The notes beneath the pieces were generated by a model. That model had not been told where the DNA came from, did not search any database, and was given only the letters and a program-made list of their open reading frames with translations. Position numbers and translations under genes: made by a program. Shown one piece after another: positions 11,634 through 24,600 of a stretch of 64,000 nucleotides of DNA (positions are counted from its first letter, which is position 1; each line of letters begins with the position of its first letter). The stretch covers positions 8,956,357 to 9,020,356 of the forward strand of contig NC_092667.1 of the NCBI RefSeq assembly GCF_032118995.1, in the 5' to 3' direction. Source of the stretch: Asterias amurensis (lineage: Eukaryota > Echinodermata > Asteroidea > Forcipulatida > Asteriidae).

Positions 11634-11962
11634 GGATAACTTTCCGTATGGCGCCACCACTTTCTGGGACTCACTCATTTTTAGAAAAAGGGATATCTCA
11701 TTGAGGTAAATTAGAGACTATTATTTATTTCATATCGAATGAAAAAGTGGTGGCGCCATACGGAAACTTTTCCATTTTGATTTTGACAATCACCTGGTAT
11801 ATTATTTTACGTGGCCTTAAAGGCCCTTAGGAAAAGTTTCCGTATGGCGCCACCACTTTTTCATTCGATATGAAATAATTTAGTATTTAATTTACCTCAA
11901 TGAGATATCCTTTTTTGTAAAAATGAGTGAAAAAGTGGTGGCGCCATACGGAAAGTTATCCG
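11634..11962. repeat. Two inverted copies of a hairpin MITE
   Basis: Copy 1 (11634-11773) and copy 2 (11830-11962) are inverted relative to each other across a 56-bp spacer. Each unit has its own TIR: TTTCCGTATGGCGCCACCAC at one end and GTGGTGGCGCCATACGGAAA at the other, around an interior TTTACCTCAATGAGATATCC. So there are two nested levels of symmetry. It lies about 0.7 kb upstream of the GLUT12-like start codon. Confidence 0.85.
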
Positions 11963-12145
11963 GCCCTTATGTGGTTGGTCAATGATCCGGAACTGGTCCA
12001 ACGACTCACTGAGTGTAATTTATCAGATATTTTTATATTATGTGTAATATTTAGTGAATAAGACAGAATAAGGTAGTGCTTTACTTTTAAACAACACAGT
12101 GACCTAGCCCAGAATGGACTCCTCCGTTGCTAGTTGCTATAACGT

Positions 12146-12181
12146 AACCCTCCTGCCGACGCCACCGTCGGCAGGAGGGTT
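12146..12181. repeat. GC-rich perfect hairpin
   Basis: AACCCTCCTGCCGACG, a CCAC loop, then CGTCGGCAGGAGGGTT: a 16-bp perfect stem, extended imperfectly by AGTTGCTAT / ATAGCAACT outside. It is 0.5 kb upstream of the transporter start, so it may be 5' UTR or a mobile-element remnant. Confidence 0.6.
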
Positions 12182-12699
12182 CCATAGCAACTACTCCGTT
12201 GCATACAACGTGAATGAGTCCAGGGTAAAAAGGTCCTTGATTGACCATTTTGAATAAAATTTACACATTTTTTTCATATTTACCTTGATGATGCTGACTT
12301 GAAGGGTGGGTTGCAAATTGTCGGTTTTTATCCTTTGGATGACAATATTTGTGTTAAACAAAATAGAAATCAATGTCTCTGTTGGACAAGTGTTGAATTC
12401 TTACTAGCTTGTAAAGACTTTTGTGCACTGATGTATACTGTACAAAATGTGCATAATTTGTCATAATGTGTTGGGCGCAATCTTTGAAGCTGGCCCTTTT
12501 TTTTATTTGCACAAGCTGCAATTATTTATTACATCTCTTTTCATTACTATGTGGTTCGTAGACCTGGTTGTAATACAAGTAATAAAAACAAGTTATAACA
12601 ATAACAGTTTATGTAAAAAAAGATAGGACAATGAGCTATAGGGCCTAAATAATTTAAACATGTTGATGTACATCAAATCCTAAGCACTTGGAGGTCTGA

Positions 12700-15600
12700 A
12701 TGATGGAGGAACTGGAGGTTGGAGGGGATGAGATGGCGTCTTTGACCCATGCAGAGCACAAGGCAGATGATACAACAGGTTTCGTCGTTGTGGCTGCAAT
12801 CATGTCTGCATTGGGAGGTATCCTCTTTGGCTATGATATAGGTAATTACATGTACTTTTTGTAGGACAGAAAACACAATGTCCACAGATTTACGTTAAAC
12901 TTACACAGTTTGAAGATAATGATAGCAAAAAGCTTCACTGAAAATATTACTTGCTGAGGTGCTATAGTTTTAGAGAAATGAATAAAACAATGTCATGAAA
13001 AAAATTTTTGTCTCGTGATCATCCCGCACATGAGACGAAAATTATTTTAGCATGTAAAAACGTATTTTCATGACATTGTTTTACTCATTTAAAAAAAAAC
13101 ACACCTTAGCAAGTAATATTCTCAGGGAAGCGTTCTACTATCAATATTCTCAAACAGTGTAACTTTAATGTAAATCTGTGGACATTGTGTTTTGTGTTAC
13201 AAAAAGTACCCTAATCCTTTAATGCACAACACAGAACATGAACAATCGAAATGAAATAATATAGGGCCTATTGAGCAAAAGTTGCAAAAATAAAGACTCA
13301 AACAAATATTATGAGTTTTTAAAGTCCCTTGAAAGCTTGGCGAGCTTGAATGTTACGTCGTTCCATAACAAAAGTGCAATGAAATGGCAATTTCATTCAC
13401 AATAGAACATGTAGAATTTTATGGGGAAAAGTAGTCCGAACAGGAATATATGGAGAAAATATATTAGACAGGAGATACTGTAGGCCATGAAGAGCTTTGA
13501 AAGTTATGAGATCTGCTTACAGTGATGAGATAATGTACAATGATGTGTGCACTCAAATAGATTCATTCAGATTTCACCTCTTCCTCCTTCATTAATGATC
13601 TTTCCTTCAGACCATTATTTGGAGAACTTGAATTGTTAGTTTTCTCACACCCATTGCAACTTTCCCTCAGGTATTGTGTCTGGTGCCCTTCTTCAGTTAA
13701 GAGAGGAATTTGAACTGTCCTGTCTACAACAAGAAATGGTTGTCAGTTCTCTTTTGGTGGGTGCTCTCATTGGAGCCTTATTTGGAGGTAAGTTACAAAG
13801 AGACACAATTTGCTTGTGAAATATTGGTGGTGTTTTGCTTTTATTATAAAAACTTAAAAGCTGTATATAACTCCATATTACTGTGGTTTTATATTTGTTC
13901 TCAGGGTTTCTAGTGGACTGGATCGGGCGTCGCTGGTCCATCATTATTAATACTGGAATCTTCATAACTGGGGCAGTCATACTAACCTGTGCTCCTATCT
14001 ATGAAATACTTGTGAGTATATTGTGTTATTAATCTGTTGCACAATGGGCAGCGTACTTACAAATGCCTATGCTGTCCGCCAGTTTGGGAGTGAAAATGTA
14101 CAAAAAAGAATTGACTCCCAAAATGGTGGGCAAAGTTGGTCGACATGCATTGTGCTGAGGTACTTTCTGCATTCTACAATGGGTAGTTATACTTGGATCA
14201 TGTAAAAAGCAGTGTTTACAGACATTTTTTGAGCACCTACTATGTCATCAGGGGTCGATTTCACAAAGAGTTAGGACTTGTCTTATCTCGAGTTAGGACA
14301 AGTAACTAGTCCTAACTTAGGATTAATCTTAAGGTCTACATGCTACAGTACAGGGTTGGGACTCGTCCTACATGTAAGTCCTAAGGTAAGTCTTAAGTTA
14401 GGAAGAGTTTTGTGAAATCGACGGCAGGCCTGATACAACACGTAGGCAACAAAGGTGATTGCCTCCATGCCCCTGGTCATTGCCTTGGTGCCCTTGAAAT
14501 GCTAACAGTAGAATTTTACAATATCCTCATCGGTGCCCTTTACCAAGGAGAGAATGCCTTGGTGTCCTTGCCCTTTCAAAAACGAAGCATACAGGCCTGT
14601 GACATTGAACAGACTTTTTAAACCTTGTTTTCGTCTTGTGAGTTGAATTTGTGTCTGAATTGCCGGCTACAGCTAGATGTCCGCGTCATCATGCATTAAG
14701 GTATAGGAGGTCCTTAGCAACACCCTTAGCAACAGCCGTAGTCATAGCTGTGTAGACGCCAATTCAAATACCAACTTGGCCTAAATACCAACTTGACCTC
14801 TACTTCCGGGTCAACCCAAAGTGGGACAATATCGATTTTGAAACTTTTTTCAGTTAGGGTTACATTGGAGATTAGCCTTAGGTTACCATGACCCCATGTC
14901 GACCTCTACAACCGGAAGTGGCACCATAACTCAAAACACTATTGAACTAATGTTCAAACTTTTTTTCAGTTATAGACTCCTTGGTCCTTTTAGCACATAA
15001 TCCAAGCAAAAGAACACGGAACAGCTTTGTGTTTGTTCACAAACACCTAATGTCTAGTTTGGTTTTATTGCTTTTCAGATTCTCGGTCGCTTGATCGTTG
15101 GATTTGCCGTTTCATTGTCGGCCATAGCAGAATGCATCTACATCTCAGAAATCTCCCCATCGGTAATTTATTTTCCCTATTTCTATCAAACCTATGAGTT
15201 TTGTTTTTACCCAAATGACTGCGCATACCAAGGCTCTCATCTTGAAGTTGCTGTGGGCCTTGTGATGTAAGGCGGTCTCTCATTAATCTCTCACCTTTCA
15301 ATTCATGAAAATATTCTCACCATTGCACTCATGAGCACTTATCATTTGTATAGGGTGTCATGGCTGAGACCATAAGAGCACCGAATGGTTCAGCGGAGTG
15401 TGGTTTTGAATCCCGGTCATGACACTTGTGTCCCTGAGCAAGACACTTAACTATAATTGCTTCTCTCCACCCAGGGGTAAATGGGTGATGGCAGAGATGG
15501 TTCTTGTGATTTGTTTAGCCGAGTAGCGCATATAATTGTCGCACAGGCTGTATACTCCCCAGGGAGTTGAGATGGGTTAAGGAATGATTTAAAGCCCAGT

Positions 15601-18600
15601 GACCAGTAATAATGTCGGAAGCACCTTCAGAAGCCCTTGGGTGTGAAAAGCACTATATAAAAACTGGTTATTATTGTTATTATTAAAATATTATTCTCCC
15701 CTTTCTGCCTTGATTTAAGTGGAAGGTTAACAAATGGCTGCATCATTCTTGAAGATGTATTGCCTGATACCATTAGCTGTGCAATACTGAATCAATCAAA
15801 GTATAAAGCAAAACAAGGGGATGTATTTTTGAGGGTTTGGATCCAGACTATTCTTGTTTCCTTTGTTAAATTCACAAGTATTCCAGATACTCATGAGGAG
15901 AAACTTAAATATTGTTATTGGAAGACATCGTTAGTATCCAACCATCAACTTTTCAAAGATATTGTTAAAATCATCAGAGTGGAATGCAACCGCTAACTGA
16001 CTAATGCTCTCATAGACTGCAAGTCTCACGCATATTCAAACTTAGTGAATAAGTTGGTCCCAACCATAATGAGTTTCACGTGTGCACGATTTTGTTTCTT
16101 TAAATACTTGAGCTTACGTAGTTTATGGCTGCCAAAATTGTACCATACTGTTGGCAAAGGTCAAATTTTTCCATGAACTATAACAAGATAAATTATAATA
16201 ATTTGTGTGCCATGAGATTAGATTAGATTAGAATAGATTTATTTATTCTGCCAAAGTTAAAAACCAAACGCATCAGAAATTGTAGTGCACCTCGAGCTCT
16301 CTAGACTTTACAATCACAAAATGAGCATCACTAAAGTGACGGATTGGAGCGTCATATAAGAAGCCACTGGTTTAAATGTTAAGGGTCAATGTGCTTTTTT
16401 CTAACACAAAACACAATGTCCACTGATTTACATTAAACTTACACAGTTTGAAGATAATGATCTAGTAGAAAGCTTCCCTTAAAATATTAGTAACTGAGGT
16501 GCTGTAGTTTTTGAGAAATGAGTAAAACAATGTCACAAAAATAATTTTCGTCTCAGTTTTAGCATGTACATGTAAAAGCGTATTAACCTGTTATGGTATG
16601 GTATAATACCATAATTGGTTAATACATTTTTACATGCTAAAATAATTTTCGTCTCACTGAGACGAAAATTATTTTGTGACTTGCTTTACTCATTTCTCAA
16701 AAACTACGGCACCCCAGTAAGTAATATTTGAAGGGAAGCTTTCTACATTATCTTCAAACCGTGTAAATTCAATGTAAATCTGTGGACATTTTGAAAAAGT
16801 ACCCGAATCTTTTAACAGTCAAGTCAAACTCAAGCCAAAGCCATAACCATTGTTTAACACTACACATACACATGTAGTCATGTCATACCATCCTTCTTCC
16901 TCATACTTTCATTGATTGCTTTAACAGACAAAGCGAGGTCAGTTAGTGTGTGTGAATGAAGTTGGAATTACCCTAGGTATCCTCGTAGCGTATCTTGTCA
17001 ACTTCTTCTTAATATCAGTGCCATCAGGATGGTAAGTCACTCATTCATTCATTCTGTTTTATTGTCACACATATACATGTAACAATGCACAGTGAAATTC
17101 ACTTTGGATTTGCGAGTCTAAAAACATTAAAATTACAATTCATCATCATGCAGTTTTGGCCCTTTTGAAACGTGTACTATGTTTGAACAGTTTTGACGAT
17201 TTGACCTGCTTATAAATCCTCAAATTACGGTTTTGTGTTCCCGTAATGCACCTCCATGTAATCAAATACCACAATCACATTCATTGCATTTTTGTGTTCT
17301 AATACTTTTAAGTAGCAGTTTTAACCAGGATTTGGTAAAAGGGTGTAAACATTTTCTGAAAATTTAAAAACTTGGTGTCCAATTTCTTCCGTTACAATTA
17401 TGTAAACAAAAACGGATAAGACATGTTGCCCAATTTAAAACAAGGTTGCCGAAAGATGCCCAGACACTGGCTAACACTACAGTATGTTTAGCATTTTTAG
17501 TATAGTCACATGTATGTAGGTCAGCGGTTTGGATTTGTGACACTAAATTTAAGCATGGCAAGGTAGGCCTACATGTTATAAACCACAAGGAAAACTGACT
17601 GGATAAATTTCAATGCATTTTTGGGTTGGAATGAAGTGACTAGAGCGGGTTTTGAACCTGGGGCCGATTTCACTAACGCCTTTTGGTCATCGCAAACGCC
17701 GAAATCGATCGCTAAATCTAAAATCCATCGCAACTTAGCGATGGATTTTTAGCTGACGATTTCACTAAAACTTAACGATGAATATACTTGTCGCAAAGTT
17801 TTATTTAGCGATGACAATCTTGCGATGACATGTTAGTGGTCGCAAAGAAAAAGTTCATCGCAAACTTATGATACATTGCGCCATTATGTGCTTATAGTTA
17901 TAGCGGTGTACGTTTTGACGTATAAATTGTCCATGATTTAGAGTAAAATGAGTGGCGCTACATATAGTCTTGCTGTATTTTACCTGGTAGACTCAGATTG
18001 CCGATGACAACTATCAGCGACGCAATTGCAGCAAAGAGCCCCTAAATATCGGTAAAAAGGAGATACTATATGGGTTCGATTATTTTAACCATCACTTTTA
18101 GAAAAAATGTGTAATGTAATGGCCCAGGCAAATTGACAGTGTGAAGCTTAGTATTATGAGACGGATATGTCAGAATTTTCATCAATCCCACCATTACAAC
18201 AGATTTACAAAAACTTTTTATTAAAATCTAAAATTATAATAGAGGCCATAGGCCTATAAATGCTTTAACCCTTTGTAAATGAATGCCTAAACATCGTCCA
18301 CAATAGTTCGTGTGCACCAACATGACCTGCGATTTACATATAAACTGCACAATGCCATTTCATTTCGAGCGACGATTTTGTTGTGGGACGCAAAGGTCAC
18401 TACTTTTAGCCTCGTACAAAAACTTTATTTCCCTTTTAACGTCATTACAATTGCGATGACTTGAGTGAAACGCAGAATTAGCGACATCGCAATTGCGATG
18501 GATTTGAGGTTTGCGATCTCATCGCAAGTGTGTTAGCGATGATCGCAAACATAGACGTTAGTGAAATCGGCCCCTGCAACCTCCGGATTAACAAGCCGGT

Positions 18601-21600
18601 GCTCTATCAACTGAGCTATGTACATGTACATGTAAATGTATATCGCCCTATGTTAGCGATCTCCCTGTTTTGTCAATATGTTTGTTTGGGAGTGCAGATC
18701 AGAAGTCATTTATATTTGTTCTCTCTAGGATCAACTGGATGGAGAGGAGAATCTCAAGACAGGAACTTTTTAAAATTTTATTTAGACAATCCTTCTGTAT
18801 TTAAATTGATCGTTGCTGTATTTTTAAATGTTTTTACCTAATTAATGTGCATTATTGTACTTTTTATCTACCCGAGATATGAAATAAATATAAACCTTTA
18901 ACTGTTAGTTTTTATTTATTTACAGGAGGTATATGTTTGGCCTATCAATATTGCCAGCTGTTATCCAAGGGGTTGGAATGTTCTTACTCCCTCCGAGCCC
19001 ACGGTTCCTGATGCAGAAAGGGAAAGAGTCACAGGCGAGAACGGTTTTGCAGAAACTCAGAGGCACTGAGCTCATCGAGGGGGAACTGAGTGTCATTAGA
19101 AACTCATTACTCACAGAACAGGTAAGTAATAAGAAAACAGAACTCTGCCAGGAAATATGTTGCTATTTCAGACTTTGTTTCTTTTATTTTTGACAATTCG
19201 AAGATCTCCAACAAATGTACTCTCTCAAAAACTAGTGTGCAACCAGTGTTGTAGCTAGACCAATTTCAGTGGTCGGACTCTAAATCCAATTTAGTCCAAC
19301 CACCAAGGGCGAGCGTTTCAACAAAGTTATTGATGTTATGGGGCCATCATTGCTGAAGCGAAATCTGAGGGAAATCTGTGCTGGGCAGAACATTGTATTT
19401 TGCTCAGAGTGCTGGGCAAAATTTGTTAGTTCTGTGGGCTACAACACTGTGTGCAACCATTCAAACTGGGATATGTTAGGAAAATGTTTCCTAAATACTA
19501 CAAGTTTAAAATAATTACTCCTCGAAAAACCAATGATGTACCATCATTTTATTTTGTGTTGCATGTAAAGAATTGAGTTGCAATGAATGTACTCTTATTA
19601 CAGTCAGCTGAATTAAATTGAATTAAATTGAATTGTCTTTGAAGGACTACAGAGTGTGGGATGTTCTGAGTACCGTTAACAACATGAGAGGGCGCTTTCT
19701 TATTGGTGCTGGACTAGTTTTTTTTCAGCAGGTATGTCTTTCTGTTTATTTGTTCAAAAGATGATCCCCCCAAAAGCAGATTCCTCTGTGTTTTCTCCCA
19801 GTTTCATCCTCATTCTCAAATAATAAAGATCTGCTGTGGGTGTCATCATGGTCGTGGCCGAGCGGATATGAGCACCGAACTCAAGCTCTGTTGTTTCTGT
19901 TCAGCAGAGTGTTGGTTTGAGTCCCGATTGTGACACATGTGTCCTTGAGCTAGACAATTAACAGCAATTTCTTCTCTCCAACCAGGGGTGAATAGATACC
20001 TGTGAGGGCAGAGATGGTTCTTGTGATAGCTTAGTAGCGCGTATGTGTTGTACAGCTGTATACTCCCCAGGGAGCTGAGATGGCACAGTGACCAGAGACC
20101 TAATGTTTGAACCGCTTTGAGATGCCCTTTGGGTGTATAAAGTGCTATTTAAAAACCAATTATTATTAATGAATAACCACCCATTTTTATAAAGTGCTTT
20201 TCACACCCGAGGGCTTCTCAAAGCGCTTCCGACATTATTACCCTTGGTCACTGGGCTTTAAATCATTCCTTAAACCATCTCAACTCCCTGGGAAGTGTAC
20301 AGCCTGTGCGACAATTATATGGGCTACTCGGCTAAATAAATCACAAGTAACCATCTCTGCCCTCACAGGTACCCATTTACCCCTGGGTGGAGAGAAGCAA
20401 TTACAGTTAAGTGTCTTGCTCAGGGACACAAGTGTCACGACCGGGACTTGGATGTTATAGGCCTGTAAAACAAATAATAGATGTTTTGCATCCCTGCAAT
20501 GGAGATACTATTTATCATTCATTGAAAGATGGAATTGTACCATTCAACTGTTGCTTTACCTCACTGAATCTTACATATTTCACTTCATGGAAATCTTCTC
20601 ATCACTCATAAACATTCATTATTTATGAAACATTCCTGGTTTTCAATAACAAACGGTGTCGTTATTATTTAGTCGATTGCGTTAAAAACATGAGAACGTC
20701 ATGCAAAGCATAATCTTACTTGCATTGTTTTTGTTTGTTTCAGTTCACTGGCCAGACCAATGTGTTATACTATGCACCAACAATCTTCAAATCTCTTGGT
20801 TTTGAGAGTAACACTGCTGCTACCTTAGCAACTGTTGGACTTGGAATAGTTAAGGTAAGCTGAACAAAAACAACTAGATGAGAGCGGGATGTGAACCAAT
20901 GACCTCCGTATTAGTATACCATCATTCTACCATTACTGAGCTATCTAGCCCTATGTTGGTAGTCTCCTTATTTTGTCAATATCTTTGTTCGGGGTGCAGG
21001 TCAGGAAGTCATACAACTGTTGACTGCTCTGTAGCCAGGGATCACACCCAAATTTATGATAAAACCTGGGAAGCAGCAGCCAGGGGATTACCTTCAGGGG
21101 TTGCAACTTTTCATCTCAGATTACGAATAATTAACCACAAATGAATTGCATTACAAGTGTTAGGACATACAGCTAAGGCTTCTTGTTTATTTATAAAATG
21201 CATCGTCACCTCTTGGTGGCAGCATTTTGGGAGTCAGATCTAATGTGTGTTATTACGTGAGGGGACTGGGTTTAGCTCAGTTGTTTCTTTACCTTTATTG
21301 ACCTTGGTTGGAATCCCACACAGCGGACCGGAGCCTTGTTTGTGGATTGGGTTTTTAGTTCCTACCTGATTGCGTTGGTTTTTACCACTGGGGTTTTCCC
21401 CTCATAAAACTGAACATTTATTCTTGTTTCCTTTTCATCCTGTTATTGATGCCAATTGTAAACAATCTAAATTTATTTTTGATGCGAACCATATCTGTAT
21501 GCCATTTGGGTCACCATAGACCTTATCACAACTACTTGGTACATGTGCATTAGGCATGGAATGAGGTGCATGCTGGTCAAGCTAGCGATCAAGTTTGATT

Positions 21601-24600
21601 GTTAGCTAGACCAGCATGCACCTTATTCAACAGTTAATGCTTGGGGTATTTACAAAAAGGTCTATGCGCAAACTGTTGAGCTCTGCATGGGAGGTCGGTG
21701 CAAGGAGTCTAATCGTTAAAAAGAACAATTACCGGGAAAAATTGCTGGATGACATGGGTGCTTTACTCAGAGTTACCAAACCAAATATTTACCTTTCCCT
21801 AATAAAAATTAACAATTGTTCTTATTCCATTTAGGTGGTGACGACATTTATGTGTCTTTGTTTTGTGGACAAGGCAGGAAGGCGCCATTTTCTCCTAGTT
21901 GGAGCTGGAATCATGACAGTCATTATATTCACTCTTGGTATTGTCACCCAGGTACAGCATTTGTAGTTTTGTATTTTTATGTGAATTGGCAAATAAATAA
22001 TAATAATAATATTAATAATGATAATAATAATGACTTTGACCCTCTATGTCAGTCAATACAGGCTTCGAAATAACCTTGCGCCACTGCGCTGTTAGCGCTT
22101 GGTCCACAATAAAATGTCCTGTGACCCTCTATTTCTACAACACTTCCAGCGCTTATAATAAAAACGTTGGCCATTCTTACGTGAACCATTTCCCCCCCTC
22201 GAAACATTGCTGAATCCTTCTGGGCCGGTCCTTTTTTTGCTCACCCAGGGGCTAAGCTTGGCCCCAGTATTTCGGATATCTATTTCTACCCCTGCATACA
22301 TGTATGATCACTCTTGGTTTTGTCATCAAAGTACAGTTTTGACTCTCTATATCAGATTAATTTTTACTTTAATTTTATTTTACTTCTCTAACAAATCAGA
22401 TTTTTGTCAAAACAATTGTGTACATTAGCCAGATATATAGTTGTCTGTTTCCCAAGGGCATCCACAGGGAACAATGGTCAGCCCTTTCACTACTAGGATT
22501 GCCTACCCCTGATCTACCCTGACAAACCGACATACCCTAGGGAATAGCCAGCCCTGCTGTGTGGTAGGGGTGAGCAGTAAAACCCTTGGGTAAATCTTAA
22601 AACAGGCAGCCGGAACCCTGTGGACTAGGGACCTGGGATTTCATCTGAGGGTACAGTGTGAAAGTGCATCAGGGGTAACCGTTGGGTAAAAAGCTTCCCA
22701 GGGATAAGAGATAAACATGAACAATGTGAAAAGGGCATAATAATTATGAATGACGTCACAATTCTAACCCAAAACAAGGCCATAGGCGCAGCCACTGCAA
22801 GTGGCTAGTACTGGTGTTGGCGTGACATACGCCTATGGCCTCATTTTTGGTAAGAACTGTGACGTCATGCATGTATATTAAGAGAGGCGTATATGTAAAC
22901 ATGTGTCCTAAACTGACTTGCCACATTGTACACGATATGAGTGTAAGTTTTCTCATCTTTCTGAATTCCGAATAAAACTACAGTGAGTAAACCTTTGTTG
23001 TTGTTTTTTTGAATTGTCAGGTCTCTCTCCCCTCTACGGCTAAAAGGACCTGCTTTATGAACACCTCAGAGGAGAATCTAACAACGGTTGTCATGTCTCA
23101 AATGCAAGATACATCCCGTCTGGACAGATCACTAAACCAAATGGACCTCAGTATGCTGAGAATTCCTGACTCGGCAGTAAAGGAAATGTCTAGAAACTCA
23201 TCAGAACTCCTAATTGGATTAATAAGCAAAGGTTATTTTGAAGAGACAAGAAGAGACAGAGTTAAACGGAAGGCAAATCAAGAGTCCACATCCAGTAGTA
23301 CAAAAGTGACCTTATCATTGGTGGATCCCGGAGGTCAAAGGTCAACATCAAGTAGTACAAAAGTGACCTTATCACCGTTGGTAACAGGAGGGGGACTTTT
23401 GACAGGGATGACTGTACCTGAGCAACCAAGCCAGACTAAGAAAGGAAATCTGTATACAACTGCTGCTGTAAGTGGAGTCAGTGATAGAACTTCACCACAT
23501 GAATCTGGCAGTGCATTAATGACAACATTAAAGCCTGAGGCTACAAGTACCGGTGGTATGTCTACGGAGGATGGACCTGGATTGGCGCAGATAGTTGCAG
23601 TTATCTCATTGACCTTGTATGTCGGAGCATATTCATATGGATTTGGACCAGGTAAGCATTTTTCTTTCCATGTTCTGTAAAATGTTGTTAAGTTTACTCA
23701 TTTGACTGTTACTCCTGGTGTGGCAGGAGACTTCTGTCATGGTGAACTGTGTATCAATTTTTCTTTTGAATCAACCTCCAGCCCAGGAGTAAATAACAAA
23801 TATCATAGTAGCAGTAAGTAGACAAATGGTGTTAAAACCAGAACCTCTCAGTTGGTCTTCTATCGACATCATCTATTGACCTAAATAAAAGCAATACTAG
23901 ATTCCAGCGCCATAGCAGCGTGAATTGAAAATAATACGTCTTCTACGTGCAATAACTATGCAACACAACAAACCATAAAAGAACTATGTAACCAATTGGC
24001 GCTCTTATCGTGTGTCGTCCGGAAAAACAAAACCAAATACACAATGGATCCAGCATCAATCTTCCTGAGACTTCATCATGTCCCACTCATCACCACAATG
24101 TGCAAGAGAAAAACTTCTTGAATTTCACCCAATTTGCCTGTTCAAAACAATCACATCACGATTAAGACAGTGAGAAAGTATTTTGTATGTTTGTTTTCTT
24201 CTTTTCTAGTCGGCTGGTTGGTTTTAAGCGAAATCTTCCCTGCTGGTATACGGGGTCGAGCGAGTTCCCTGGCATCCATTTTTAACTGGGGCACCAACGT
24301 TGTCGTCTCACTAACATTCCTGGATGTTATAAGTAAGTCATTTCATTTTTTTCCATTTTTTTTTTCCAACAAAACCTCAAAAAATGGAGAAGATAAATTA
24401 CGTTACATTTTACAATTAAAGGTATAAGATACATAAACACATGTTTAAAGAAATAGGACAACCTCAACAGTCATGGATGACCCCCAGACCATCTTGACAA
24501 AGTATGAAACAAAAGGATTTTAACAACGATCTGAGAAGCTGAAATGTAAACATTAATGTTAACAAGGATATATCTGGAAGAAAAACTACATTGACGAATG

